Below are positions 1 through 8,791 of a DNA stretch of 64,000 bases, one piece after another. The stretch is from Oceanobacillus oncorhynchi (GTDB lineage: Bacteria; Bacillota; Bacilli; Bacillales; Amphibacillaceae). The notes below the pieces were generated by a model. It was not told the DNA's origin, did no database searches, and saw nothing but the letters and a program-made list of their open reading frames with translations. Each line of letters begins with the position of its first letter. Position 1 is the first letter of the stretch. A program made the translations under genes and the position numbers. The stretch spans positions 1,178,001-1,242,000 of the forward strand of contig NZ_CDGG01000001.1 of NCBI RefSeq assembly GCF_000821065.1, written 5' to 3'.

Positions 1-51
1 CTCCTTTTGGCGAATAATAGTATGTTAGAAATAAAAAGGAGGCTAAATAAA

Positions 52-624
52 ATGACATGGACTAATGTTTTTGTTGAAACGCTAAAGGAATGGGGAGAAG
101 CAATTCCAGAAGGGACAATTACCTCAGAAGATTTAGCAATATATTTAGGTATGACCCTAGGAACAGGGACCGGTTTAGATGACCCGGAAGGCAGTATTGA
201 AAATCTAAAAGATAGAATAGATTATTTAGTAAACGAACAATCAATAGTGGAGCAGTTTCTAATTGAGTCCTTATTAAAATTCACTTCCGACTATTTGGAG
301 AGCTTAAATAATAACAGAGGATTTAGAATAATTTCAGAAGAAAATGTGATTAAAACGTTTGAAAAAAATGAATCTGAAATTCCCAAAGCTGTTAAAAAAA
401 CATTCGAGAAAGCCAAAAGCGTTGAAGATTATTACAAATGTGAGGTAGTGATATCACAATGGGAGAAGATTGTCGCCAATAATTTTTCGAGAATTAAAAG
501 AACTGAGTTGGTTAGGAAAGATATGCAGTCAAGTATGGATAGACACGATAGGTTCATGGATTCGTTATCAGAAGAAGATAAAGATAAGACAATAGGAGAA
601 TTACGCGATAAGCTGAAAGGGTAA
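52..624 (+). CDS. Phage protein of unknown function upstream of terminase
   Basis: A 190-residue acidic, mostly helical protein that I do not recognise. The reading frame stays open further upstream, to a TTG at position 7, but the ATG at 52 is preferred because an AAAAGGAGG ribosome binding site lies nine bases before it. The C-terminal third is rich in Lys, Glu and Asp and looks coiled. It sits just before the packaging genes and is separated from them by a terminator, so it is probably the last gene of the preceding phage transcription unit. No signal peptide or membrane segment is visible. Confidence 0.75.
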   Translation: MTWTNVFVETLKEWGEAIPEGTITSEDLAIYLGMTLGTGTGLDDPEGSIENLKDRIDYLVNEQSIVEQFLIESLLKFTSDYLESLNNNRGFRIISEENVIKTFEKNESEIPKAVKKTFEKAKSVEDYYKCEVVISQWEKIVANNFSRIKRTELVRKDMQSSMDRHDRFMDSLSEEDKDKTIGELRDKLKG

Positions 625-634
625 ATAATTGATT

Positions 635-661
635 AAAAAGCACTTGAGTAGGTGCTTTTTT
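635..661 (+). terminator. Rho-independent terminator before terminase genes
   Basis: An AAAAAGCAC arm pairs with GTGCTTTTT across a short loop and ends in a T-run. It separates the upstream phage gene from the packaging operon. Confidence 0.75.
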
Positions 662-695
662 AATTTTCCTAAAAAGGAGGGAGTGACTATGTGAC

Positions 696-1151
696 ATGGC
701 TAAGGGAAAATATGCCGAATGGATAACGGAAGAAGGATTAATCAAGATTGAAGGATGGGCTAGAGACGGACTTACTGATGAACAGATAGCACATAACATA
801 GGTATAAAAAGACAAACCTTATATGATTGGATAAAACGTTTCCCAGACATTTCTGACGCCTTAAAAAGGGGTAAAGAGGTTATTGACCGACAAGTAGAGA
901 ACGCTCTTTTAAAACGTGCTCTTGGATATAAATACGATGAAATAACCTATGAATTTGACGAAGAAACAAAAAGAGTAACCAAAGAAGTCCAGCCAGATAC
1001 AACAGCGCAGATATTCTGGTTGAAAAATCGCAAGCCGAATGAGTGGCGAGATAAACAAGATGTAGAACATTCCGGCAATATGAATGTCAACAATGCCTTT
1101 TCTGAACTAACAACAGAAGAATTAAGAAAGCTGGCTGCCAAAGATGATTAG
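696..1151 (+). CDS. Phage terminase small subunit (HTH type)
   Basis: A 151-residue protein with an N-terminal helix-turn-helix (about residues 14-50, with a YDWIKRFPD segment) like those of small terminases and transposase-type DNA-binding domains. In the family this subunit recognises the packaging site and guides the large subunit. It overlaps terL by eight bases, which supports coupled translation and the assignment. The AGGAGG-type site at 675-681 is farther than usual from the ATG at 696, and an ATG-TGA minimal reading frame at 689 lies between them. The two other nearby start codons run straight into stops. Confidence 0.85.
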   Translation: MAKGKYAEWITEEGLIKIEGWARDGLTDEQIAHNIGIKRQTLYDWIKRFPDISDALKRGKEVIDRQVENALLKRALGYKYDEITYEFDEETKRVTKEVQPDTTAQIFWLKNRKPNEWRDKQDVEHSGNMNVNNAFSELTTEELRKLAAKDD

Positions 1152-2535
1152 CATTGCTAAAAGAGCAAAAATAGAGTTGGCAAAGCGTGACTTCTTTGAT
1201 TATTGTAATCTTACTGCAGGTGATTTTTATAAACGAGATAGACAGTTCCTTGTTGATTTAGCAAGTGATCTACAATCTTTTTCAGAATCAGATGATGATG
1301 TTCTTGTTATTAATATGCCACCAAGGTTTGGGAAGAGTAGAACAGCAGGTAAATTCGTTGAATGGTTACTGGGTAGCAATCCGAGGTTGAAAATCATGAC
1401 TGGTTCTTATAACGAGACGCTTTCAACCATGTTCTCAAAGAATGTTCGTAATACTATCCAAGAAATTAAAGCGCAGGCTGAGACAGTTGTTTATTCAGAT
1501 ATATTCCCAAGCACGCGCATTAAACATGGTGATGGCGCTATGAACTTATGGTCACTTGAAGGCGGATATAATAACTATCTTGCAACCTCCCCAACTGGTA
1601 CAGCAACTGGTTTTGGTGCTGATTACATTATCATAGATGACTTGATTAAAAACGCCGAAGAAGCTTATAACGATAGAATTCTTGAATCACATTGGGAATG
1701 GTTCACTAACACAATGCTCTCCCGGTTAGAAACAGGCGGGAAAATCATTATCATAATGACAAGATGGAATAGTAATGATTTAGCCGGGAAAGCGTTAGAT
1801 GAACTGCCAAGCCTTGGGTATTCCGTTAAACACGTGTCGATGAAGGCGCTGGAAAATGACAAGATGCTCTGCGAGGAAATTCTTAGTAAGAAAGAATATG
1901 GTCAAAAAACAAAAACAATGGGGATTGAGATTGCAGAAGCTAACTACAATCAGAATCCTATTGATATTAAAGGGAAGTTATATACTTCCTTTAAGACATA
2001 TCAGACAAAGCCTAAATTTAAACGAATAATTAATTACACTGACACTGCCGATACTGGGAGTGATTTTTTGTGTTCTATTTGTGCCGGCGAAACTTTCGAT
2101 GGGGAGTTATATGTAACTGATGTCCTGTTTACAAAAGAGGGCATGGAGATAACTGAGCCTTTAACTGCTGAAATGCTTGCGAACAACGAAGTGAACGAGG
2201 CTGAAATTGAATCAAATAATGGCGGTAGAGGTTTTGCAAGGTCAGTAGAAAGAATTATATGGGAGAAATTTAAGACAAGAAAGACGAATATAAAATGGTT
2301 TCACCAATCGAAAAATAAACAGGCTCGAATCATATCCAATTCAACTTATGTGATGAATCATATTTACTTCCCGGAGAACTGGAAAGATAGATGGCCGGAA
2401 TATTACAAGGCTATGAACTCTTATCAAAAAGAAGGAAAGAATAAACATGATGACGCACCAGATGCTACAACTGGCTTGGCTGAAAAGATGACAAGCAAAA
2501 CAAGAGCGTCAATTAGCAGCATATCTGCATGGTAA
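1144..2535 (+). CDS. Phage terminase large subunit
   Basis: A 463-residue packaging motor and headful/cos nuclease. A Walker A-like PPRFGKS lies at residues 59-65, a Walker B IIIDD at about 162-166, and the C-terminal RNase H-type nuclease domain begins near TDTADTGSD, with Asp300 a likely metal ligand. A late HDDAPDATTG motif supplies further acidic residues. Length and domain order fit the Terminase_6/Terminase_6C families. It overlaps the small subunit and is followed 12 bases later by the portal gene. Confidence 0.95.
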   Translation: MISIAKRAKIELAKRDFFDYCNLTAGDFYKRDRQFLVDLASDLQSFSESDDDVLVINMPPRFGKSRTAGKFVEWLLGSNPRLKIMTGSYNETLSTMFSKNVRNTIQEIKAQAETVVYSDIFPSTRIKHGDGAMNLWSLEGGYNNYLATSPTGTATGFGADYIIIDDLIKNAEEAYNDRILESHWEWFTNTMLSRLETGGKIIIIMTRWNSNDLAGKALDELPSLGYSVKHVSMKALENDKMLCEEILSKKEYGQKTKTMGIEIAEANYNQNPIDIKGKLYTSFKTYQTKPKFKRIINYTDTADTGSDFLCSICAGETFDGELYVTDVLFTKEGMEITEPLTAEMLANNEVNEAEIESNNGGRGFARSVERIIWEKFKTRKTNIKWFHQSKNKQARIISNSTYVMNHIYFPENWKDRWPEYYKAMNSYQKEGKNKHDDAPDATTGLAEKMTSKTRASISSISAW

Positions 2536-2547
2536 AGGAGGGATTCA

Positions 2548-4125
2548 ATGACAATAGACTGGAAAGAATTTAACGAGGAAACAATAACGAAAACGCATGG
2601 AAAAGTACATTTCTATCGTGATTTATACGAAGGTAATCACTCGCAATTATTTTCTCGTGCCAAGAGATTAATTGAAAAAGGCGAGATCGTAGATGAAATC
2701 ATATACGGTACAAAAGAAAGTCAGAACGTGCAGACACCGTACATTGTAGCGAATGTATCAAAACTAATACCGGAAATCCCTGCCATGCTTGTTAGCCGTT
2801 CAATAGGCAATATACAGACTTCTTTATCTTCCGATGATTATGATTCAGAGGATGATGAAAGAGCAGAGGACGAGAATTACGATAATCTTACAACGCAGCA
2901 AGAAGCAATCCGGGATATCGAATCAAACTCGCATCTGGAATTCGAGCATTGGGGCAATATTGTGCAGCAACAAGTAGATGGTGGACTGGTTGGCGTTCCT
3001 TGGTTAGATGACAAAGGTTTGCGATTGGAGTTTAAAGCCAGAGACGTTTATTATCCGCATCCAGATGGAATGGGTGTAGATTTAGCTTACGCCGTTGAGC
3101 TAGAGGATAAAGATTATTTACAGGTGTATCGAGAGCGATTGGATGAAGAAGATGGAGTAAAGGGACTAAAAGCAACGCATATACTTTACAGTTGCAATAA
3201 ATCTGGCAAAACCGAGGAACTGGGAGAAGATGAAACGAAAGAATTGCTAAATATGAATGAACTCGAAACCTTTTACCCTAATCGTGAGAGGTTTTTTATT
3301 GTGTATTGGCCGAATGAAAAAACGTTTATGAATCCGTTGGGCGTCTCTTGCTTAAAGAACCAGGAAGGAAAGCAAGATGAAATCAACTGGACATTGACAA
3401 GGAATGCATTGACGTTTGAACGGAATGGCAAACCAAGAATAGCTATTTCACAAGATATTATGAATACGTTAGAACAAAAAGCGATGCAACGTTACGGTGA
3501 TGATTCTCGTATCGATCACCGAGATTTAGAAATCACAACGTTTGATGACAAAGGAAAAGCAATGGAAATTATCCAGATTGATATTACTAAGATAGGCGAT
3601 ATCTCATGGGTTAAAGACTTAATGAAACTCATGCTGATGGAAACTAAAACATCTGAGAAAGCAGTTGACTTTTACATGGATGGCGGTTCGACTGCAGCAC
3701 AATCTGGTGTGGCTAAATTCTATGATTTATTTACATCGTTGCTTAAAGCTGAACAATTGCAGAAGGAATATATTTACTTTTTAAAGCAATTGCTTGAATC
3801 AGCATTATGGCTGGCGCACGAGAATGACCCGAATATCCTTATCGAGCAACCAGAAATTCAACTGAAAGCTATGATTCCGATTTCTCGCAAGGAACTAATC
3901 GAAGAGAATAATATGGCTTACACAAATGGCGCACAATCGCTTGAAGTGACTGTCAGAAGGAATAATCCTCATGCATCGGAAGAGTGGATACAGGAAGAGA
4001 TTGCTAGGATTCAAGAGGAATCAACACCAGATGACACAACGTCACTTATGCGGGGCAGGCAGACTTTGAACAATTTCTTTGATAATAGATTAGGAGGAGA
4101 CGGTGATGGCGACGAAGAAACGTGA
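2548..4125 (+). CDS. Phage portal protein (SPP1 gp6-like)
   Basis: A 525-residue protein in the portal position, between the large terminase and the MuF gene. Portal proteins form the dodecameric ring at one capsid vertex through which DNA enters and leaves. The first two thirds resemble the SPP1 Gp6 portal family; the tail is acidic with several Asp and Glu runs. A good GGAGG site precedes the ATG. Its 3' end overlaps the HNH gene. Confidence 0.92.
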   Translation: MTIDWKEFNEETITKTHGKVHFYRDLYEGNHSQLFSRAKRLIEKGEIVDEIIYGTKESQNVQTPYIVANVSKLIPEIPAMLVSRSIGNIQTSLSSDDYDSEDDERAEDENYDNLTTQQEAIRDIESNSHLEFEHWGNIVQQQVDGGLVGVPWLDDKGLRLEFKARDVYYPHPDGMGVDLAYAVELEDKDYLQVYRERLDEEDGVKGLKATHILYSCNKSGKTEELGEDETKELLNMNELETFYPNRERFFIVYWPNEKTFMNPLGVSCLKNQEGKQDEINWTLTRNALTFERNGKPRIAISQDIMNTLEQKAMQRYGDDSRIDHRDLEITTFDDKGKAMEIIQIDITKIGDISWVKDLMKLMLMETKTSEKAVDFYMDGGSTAAQSGVAKFYDLFTSLLKAEQLQKEYIYFLKQLLESALWLAHENDPNILIEQPEIQLKAMIPISRKELIEENNMAYTNGAQSLEVTVRRNNPHASEEWIQEEIARIQEESTPDDTTSLMRGRQTLNNFFDNRLGGDGDGDEET

Positions 4126-4342
4126 TTATAAGAAGGAATATCGGGACTATCATGGCACGGCTGAACAGCGTAAGAATCGTTCTAAACGTAATCAAGCAAG
4201 AAAAAGCATGGGGTTGAAAGTCGGGGATAAAAGAGAGGTAGACCACAAGAGACCTTTATCAAAAGGTGGCGGTAATGGGAAAAGTAATTTGCGTGCTGTT
4301 TCAAGGGCTACTAACCGCAAGAAAGGCAATAAAAGCAAATGA
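4106..4342 (+). CDS. Small HNH endonuclease-like protein
   Basis: A 78-residue, very basic protein. The C-terminal half carries an HNH signature: EVDHKRPLSKGG with a His in the first strand, then a GNGKSNL loop and an NRKKGNK tail. Phage HNH proteins near terminase genes are known in several systems to help the terminase cut DNA; that role here is inference. An in-frame GTG at 4103 is possible, but the ATG at 4106 has the better spacing to AGGAGG. The gene starts inside the portal frame and overlaps the MuF gene by four bases (ATGA). The zinc-binding CxxC pairs of larger HNH enzymes are absent. Confidence 0.82.
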   Translation: MATKKRDYKKEYRDYHGTAEQRKNRSKRNQARKSMGLKVGDKREVDHKRPLSKGGGNGKSNLRAVSRATNRKKGNKSK

Positions 4343-5391
4343 ACGAAGAACAACTCTTAAAATATGCTCGTGAGATTTCTACTAATATCCTTGGCAGGAT
4401 TGCTATCGCCGATTTAACCAAAGAAAAAGGTGCAGAAAAGCTGTTAGCAGAGATTGGTCATATCCTAGACCAATACAGCCTACAAGTAGATGAAGTCTTG
4501 CCTGATGCCGTTCTAAATCATTATTTCGGAGGTGCCGATGAAGCAACAAAAGCGTTAAGGGATATTGTCGATAAACCGAAGCCGATTAGCAGAATTATCC
4601 ACGAGGAAGCTGTCGGAAATATAATGGATGACACAATGATGGACATGCAGTCAGCGATTCGTACGGCGAAAGCAAGTGCTGTTTCTACCGTTACAAATGC
4701 GCTGGATAGTGTACAAGGAGATATTGCCAAGGGATTAATTACTGGTGAACCAAGGAAGGTTATGCAGCAACATGTGGCTAAGTCGTTTGAGGCAGAGGGT
4801 TTGACAGCATTTATTACGAGTGATGGTAAAAAACTTCCTCTGGATTTTTATGCAATGACAGTCACACGATCTAAAATGCGCCATGCTTCCATACAAGGAA
4901 ATGTTCAAAGGTATAAAGAGAATGACCAAGACTTGGTGCAAATCATTGAGAATGATGATTCATGTGCGGTTTGTGCTAACCACAACAGATTAGTAGTCAG
5001 TCTAACTGGCGAGACAGAAGGTTTTCCGACGATAGATGAAATAGAACTCCCACCTTATCATCCGAATTGTAGAGGGACAATTTCTCCTTATGCTATTGAC
5101 TTTAAAAGTAGTAAAGAAGTGGAACAAGCGTTAGCGAGAAATGATGAATATGTCGAAGGCGAGGACCCACGCACCGAGGAACAGAAGAAAGCCTATGAGA
5201 AGGAACAAGAAGCTAGAAGGCGTGCCAATGAGGAAAAGAAACAGTACGCTCGTTGGAAAGGCGTTATGGGTGACGATGCTCCCAAAAATTTAGGTGCATT
5301 TAGGCGGATGAAGCGTCAAGATACGGTTAAATTTCAAGAATTGCAGTCAGAGTACCGGAGCATTTCGCAGCGGATTAGTGGAGGTGGTTAA
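4339..5391 (+). CDS. Phage head morphogenesis protein (MuF, SPP1 gp7-like)
   Basis: A 350-residue minor head protein. The MuF domain shows Cys209 and Cys212 (DDSCAVCANHN), then PPYHPNCRG with His241 and Cys244, typical of the family. MuF proteins bind the portal or enter the capsid with the DNA. The C-terminal part (residues 265-340) is a charged, helical extension rather than a recognisable effector domain. It overlaps the HNH gene and leads straight into a small gene at 5392. Confidence 0.93.
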   Translation: MNEEQLLKYAREISTNILGRIAIADLTKEKGAEKLLAEIGHILDQYSLQVDEVLPDAVLNHYFGGADEATKALRDIVDKPKPISRIIHEEAVGNIMDDTMMDMQSAIRTAKASAVSTVTNALDSVQGDIAKGLITGEPRKVMQQHVAKSFEAEGLTAFITSDGKKLPLDFYAMTVTRSKMRHASIQGNVQRYKENDQDLVQIIENDDSCAVCANHNRLVVSLTGETEGFPTIDEIELPPYHPNCRGTISPYAIDFKSSKEVEQALARNDEYVEGEDPRTEEQKKAYEKEQEARRRANEEKKQYARWKGVMGDDAPKNLGAFRRMKRQDTVKFQELQSEYRSISQRISGGG

Positions 5392-5559
5392 GTGAACTAC
5401 TCAGTAATAGTAGCAGACGGGGATTGGAAAACTGAAAGAAAAGTAACAGAAGTAACTGACGTCAAAGTTGAAGATGGAGTATACATTTTATCTGATAAAA
5501 ACGGTGCAGTATTATTCAGTTCTCCAGTTGATTCTTTAGTTTATTTAGAAGTGGAGTAA
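5392..5559 (+). CDS. Small phage protein, 55 residues
   Basis: A GTG start directly after the MuF stop codon, with GGAGGTGG just upstream. The predicted protein begins MNYSVIVADG and is strand-rich and acidic, with no cysteine or membrane segment. The tight coupling to the MuF gene and the good ribosome site make it likely real. Function unknown. Confidence 0.7.
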   Translation: MNYSVIVADGDWKTERKVTEVTDVKVEDGVYILSDKNGAVLFSSPVDSLVYLEVE

Positions 5560-5607
5560 CATGCACTATCCGACAAGCATTAGGTGCTTTTATTGTGAGG
5601 TGAAAAC

Positions 5608-5721
5608 ATGTCTAAAATAATTAACATCGTTGACAAAGAAACCAGAGAATTAATTGCTTCCATATCTGATGATGACGTCATATTGAAAGATGAATATGAA
5701 GTAATCGAAACAGAAGATTGA
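5608..5721 (+). CDS. Small phage protein, 37 residues
   Basis: ATG preceded by GAGGTG. The protein begins MSKIINIVDK and is very acidic at its C-terminus. It sits alone in the gap between the MuF and scaffold genes. Its shortness makes it uncertain, but spacing and codon pattern match neighbouring phage genes. Function unknown. Confidence 0.5.
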   Translation: MSKIINIVDKETRELIASISDDDVILKDEYEVIETED

Positions 5722-5919
5722 CCTAAGCATGTCATGAAAAGGCTTTTTATTATGATTCCTGTAAGCCTTATGGATAGGTCGCACAGCATTCATTGATAAG
5801 TGGTATGTGTTACTACCCTTCTATAAGCAAGGTGCATATTCAATCATTCGCTCGCACAGCGTTATTGTGCTAATCCATCGTGGACAATACCACGTTACCA
5901 AATGTAGGAGGAATGAAAG
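5722..5919 (+). other. Non-coding spacer with hairpins before the scaffold gene
   Basis: No reading frame of note. Two short hairpins are visible: GCACA/TGTGC around 5852-5868 and GTGG/CCAC around 5880-5893, both just before the scaffold ribosome site. The spacer breaks an otherwise tightly packed operon, so it may hold a promoter or translational control element. Confidence 0.4.
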
Positions 5920-6507
5920 ATGAATAGAGAATTTCTTAAAGAATTAGGATTAGAAGATGAAGCAATCGATAAAATCATGGCTGAACATGGAAAGACAGTA
6001 AATCAAACGAAGGACGAGCTGACCAGTGCACAGTCAGAACGAGATTCGTTAAAAGAACAACTGTCCGAACGTGATACGCAACTTGAAGATTTACGAGGTA
6101 AGGCTCAAGGCAACGAAGAATTACAAGCTACTATTGATTCACTTAAAGAAGCTAATACGCAAGCCAAAGAATCTTATGAGAAGCAATTGAAAGAACAGAA
6201 GTTTAATTATGAATTGGACAGGGAGCTTATGGCTGCTCAAGCAAGAAACCCTGTTGCTGTTCGAGCGTTGCTTGACACCGAGGTTATCAAACTTGATGAA
6301 GATGGCAAGATCAAAGGTTTATCAGAGCAGTTAGAAGGATTGAAAGAGAGCGATAGTTATCTCTTCACCAGTGAAGAAGGAGCACCACCATCAAGCTCTA
6401 ATTTTAATCCTGGTTCAAAGCAAAAAATGAATAACCCTAAAGACGTTGACCCTTACGAAGCAGGGCGTCAACGCGCATTAGAACGACACAAGAAGGAGGA
6501 AAAATAA
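5920..6507 (+). CDS. Phage capsid scaffold protein (GP20 family)
   Basis: A 195-residue protein. Residues about 25-105 form a long coiled coil rich in Glu, Gln, Lys and Ser, followed by a short globular part and a basic, disordered tail (GRQRALERHKKEEK). This is the layout of phage scaffolds: the coil organises capsid assembly and the basic tail contacts the capsid protein. Position just before the decoration and capsid genes agrees. The start has GGAGGAATGAAAG upstream. Confidence 0.9.
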   Translation: MNREFLKELGLEDEAIDKIMAEHGKTVNQTKDELTSAQSERDSLKEQLSERDTQLEDLRGKAQGNEELQATIDSLKEANTQAKESYEKQLKEQKFNYELDRELMAAQARNPVAVRALLDTEVIKLDEDGKIKGLSEQLEGLKESDSYLFTSEEGAPPSSSNFNPGSKQKMNNPKDVDPYEAGRQRALERHKKEEK

Positions 6508-6882
6508 ATGAATTTACAACCAACCTACCAAAAGATTTTTGGTCAAAAAGAATTTTTACGTAACAACGTTGGAACGGAATATAAAACAGGCGGAGCGACG
6601 TTAGACGCATCTGCATTTACTGGCGTTGCCGAAAATGGATATGTAAAAGCTGGTACTGCTATTTACCTTGGTGGAGACGGATTATATCTGCCGTGGGCTG
6701 ATGCTGGAGAAGGCGAAACACGAGAAGGTGCAGGATTAACAACTCATGATGTGAAGCTTGTTGAAGGCTCTAATCCAGTTGTTGGTGTACTTGTCGCAGG
6801 ACACCCGTTAGAACACAAATGCACAGGTGTTACAGAAGGATTTAAAGAAGAAGTAAAAGGATACCTACGCTTTGATGCGTAA
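6508..6882 (+). CDS. Head decoration/stabilisation protein, likely
   Basis: A 124-residue Gly-rich, beta-type protein immediately after the scaffold stop and 16 bases before the capsid gene. Lambda-type heads place a decoration protein here that trims the capsid surface. The assignment rests on position, size and the strand-rich VVGVLVAGHPLE core, not on a diagnostic motif. Confidence 0.7.
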   Translation: MNLQPTYQKIFGQKEFLRNNVGTEYKTGGATLDASAFTGVAENGYVKAGTAIYLGGDGLYLPWADAGEGETREGAGLTTHDVKLVEGSNPVVGVLVAGHPLEHKCTGVTEGFKEEVKGYLRFDA

Positions 6883-6898
6883 GAAGGAGGAATAATAC

Positions 6899-7885
6899 AT
6901 GCCATTACATTTAAATGAATTTCAACAACCACAATTAACCGGATACGTTCAAAACGTACCGCCAGCAAGAGAATATCTACTCGCTAATTTTATGCCGGAA
7001 GAACCGGTATACGATATCAATTTTGCTTACAACGTTATCAATGGAAAGTATGCCGAAGCAGCATCAATCACAGGCTGGAATGCTACAGCACCGTTGCGTG
7101 ATACTGCGGAGCAAGAACGTGCTTTTGGTCAAGTAGCGAAAGTGCAACACGGTTTCCGTTTGGATGAAACACAACTACTGCAATACAATCGCCCACGAGC
7201 AGAGCAAGAATCGAATGCAGTTATTGAAGGAATCTACACGTCAACGGATGAATTATCCCAAGGTGTAGATGATATTAAAGAATACCTTCGTGCACAGGTT
7301 ATTTATAATGGACAACTTGTCTATAACGATGACGAAAACGACATCCATTTAAATATTGATTTTGGGTTGCCGTCAGAAAATAAACTTACAGCTACTACTC
7401 AGTGGAGCGAAGAAGGCGCAACGCCTTTAACTGACATCAAAGCAGCGGTGGAGCAATACAAAAAGACTAATCAGAAACAGAAGCCAGTTGTAATGCATAT
7501 TACCAGTGCTACGGAAGCTTTACTATTAAATAACGAACAAATCCGTACGCAAATTTATGGAACTGATAACGGCAAACGTTTACTGACTAAAACGGATATC
7601 CAAAATGCGTTTAGTGCTTTGAGCCTGCCACCTTATCAGGTAAACGATGATGTAATTGTTGTTCAAGGAGATGAAGTGCAGTTATTGGATGATAATAAAG
7701 TTGTTTTCCTTGGTGCTGATTTAGGTAAAACAATGATCGGCCCGACTGTTGAAAATAACTATGCGCCGGGTAAATTTGCGAAACCATCTATTAAGGAAAA
7801 CCCGCCGGAGCAATCTGTTATCGTTGGCGAAGCGCCATTCCCAGCATTAAAACGTAAAAAATCAATCGTAACATTGAGCGTCTAA
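6899..7885 (+). CDS. Major capsid protein (capsid E family)
   Basis: A 328-residue protein with the architecture of the phage capsid E (HK97-fold) family: an N-terminal arm (ANFMPEEPVYDINF), a central RPRAEQES...EYLRAQV helix, and a C-terminal GKTMIGPTVENNYAPG region. It follows scaffold and decoration genes, as in lambda- and SPP1-like head modules. AAGGAGG precedes the ATG and a hairpin terminator overlaps its 3' end. Confidence 0.93.
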   Translation: MPLHLNEFQQPQLTGYVQNVPPAREYLLANFMPEEPVYDINFAYNVINGKYAEAASITGWNATAPLRDTAEQERAFGQVAKVQHGFRLDETQLLQYNRPRAEQESNAVIEGIYTSTDELSQGVDDIKEYLRAQVIYNGQLVYNDDENDIHLNIDFGLPSENKLTATTQWSEEGATPLTDIKAAVEQYKKTNQKQKPVVMHITSATEALLLNNEQIRTQIYGTDNGKRLLTKTDIQNAFSALSLPPYQVNDDVIVVQGDEVQLLDDNKVVFLGADLGKTMIGPTVENNYAPGKFAKPSIKENPPEQSVIVGEAPFPALKRKKSIVTLSV

Positions 7886-7902
7886 TATAGGCGCTCTTTT
7901 AA
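7876..7902 (+). terminator. Hairpin terminator at capsid gene end
   Basis: GAGCG pairs with CGCTC, followed by TTTT. The 5' arm lies in the last codons of the capsid gene. It is weak and may only reduce transcription into the connector genes. Confidence 0.55.
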
Positions 7903-7924
7903 TTTACAAAAAGGAGGGCATACC

Positions 7925-8101
7925 GTGCCAAAATATACAGCGCAAGCTTATTTATCTCACAAAGGTAAAATTGTTAAACCAGGCGAGGAACTTGAATTAA
8001 CTGCAAAACAAGCTGATTTTCTTGGTGATAAAGTAACTGAGGTGAAAAGAGCTGCTGCTAAAACAGCTGCAAAGAAAGAAGAACAAAAAGAAACGAAGTG
8101 A
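7925..8101 (+). CDS. Small basic phage protein, 58 residues
   Basis: A GTG start with AAAGGAGGG upstream. The protein begins MPKYTAQAYL, contains a short beta-type region and ends in an Ala/Lys-rich basic tail. Small proteins of this kind often lie between the capsid and connector genes of Firmicutes phages. Four bases separate it from the next gene. Confidence 0.7.
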   Translation: MPKYTAQAYLSHKGKIVKPGEELELTAKQADFLGDKVTEVKRAAAKTAAKKEEQKETK

Positions 8102-8105
8102 TCAT

Positions 8106-8453
8106 ATGATTACAACTGAATCTATTAAAGCGTATCTCAAGAAGATGCCAGGTGGTGATACCTTGCTTGATTTAGAAGATGTCGAACAGGATAAAATTAT
8201 CTTTTCATCGCATGAATTACTCAAAGACCACTACAAGGATACGGATATAACCGATAGAGCAGTCGCTCTGCAAGTTTTATATTCTATTGAAGGTGAAGAT
8301 GAGGAGTATGCCAAACTCAAGCGACACGGCATTAAATCGTACTCTGTGAAGGGGGTCTCTGTAACTTTTGAAGGTGGAGAAATCTCATCCTCTGTCATCG
8401 CTATCTTAGGAGAACCAAGGACCAAAAGCGCGAAAGTAGGTAGATTGATATGA
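8106..8453 (+). CDS. Head-tail connector protein
   Basis: A 115-residue protein in the slot of the SPP1 gp15-type adaptor that docks under the portal. The N-terminal half is helical (DIT...ALQVLYSIEGEDE), as in the connector family; the C-terminal part is strand-rich. It overlaps the next gene by four bases. Assignment is mainly positional. Confidence 0.75.
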   Translation: MITTESIKAYLKKMPGGDTLLDLEDVEQDKIIFSSHELLKDHYKDTDITDRAVALQVLYSIEGEDEEYAKLKRHGIKSYSVKGVSVTFEGGEISSSVIAILGEPRTKSAKVGRLI

Positions 8454-8791
8454 AGCCGCCTATGCGACAAAAAATTTGGTTCGATTATCCGGTTTATGAC
8501 GATGAAGGCAATCCAATAAAGGACAGATACGGAAAAACGAAAACCGAACCCAAAGAATCTAAAGCCCGAGTACAATTCAAAGCGAATATTGTCAAAGATG
8601 CTAAAGGCGAGGAAAAGCGCACATCCGTAGAAGTTGATTTGCCGACATCATTTAACCCGGCAGTAGGAGCCGGATACGAATATACCGACAACGATGGAAA
8701 TACGACCACTGGAACGCTTATCTCCAAAGATGAAGCTATTAACCTAGCTGGTACGAAAGTCTATTACAGAACGGTGTATTGCGATGGCTAA
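8450..8791 (+). CDS. Head closure/stopper protein, putative
   Basis: A 113-residue, strand-rich protein at the position of the SPP1 gp16-type stopper that closes the head after packaging. It overlaps both neighbours by a few bases, indicating translational coupling. No diagnostic motif; the call rests on size, order and predicted fold. Confidence 0.7.
   Translation: MKPPMRQKIWFDYPVYDDEGNPIKDRYGKTKTEPKESKARVQFKANIVKDAKGEEKRTSVEVDLPTSFNPAVGAGYEYTDNDGNTTTGTLISKDEAINLAGTKVYYRTVYCDG

Noticed and set aside
554..850. 98-codon minus-strand frame
   Set aside because: Shadow frame antisense to the end of the first gene, the terminator and terS; no ribosome site and hydrophobic low-complexity content.
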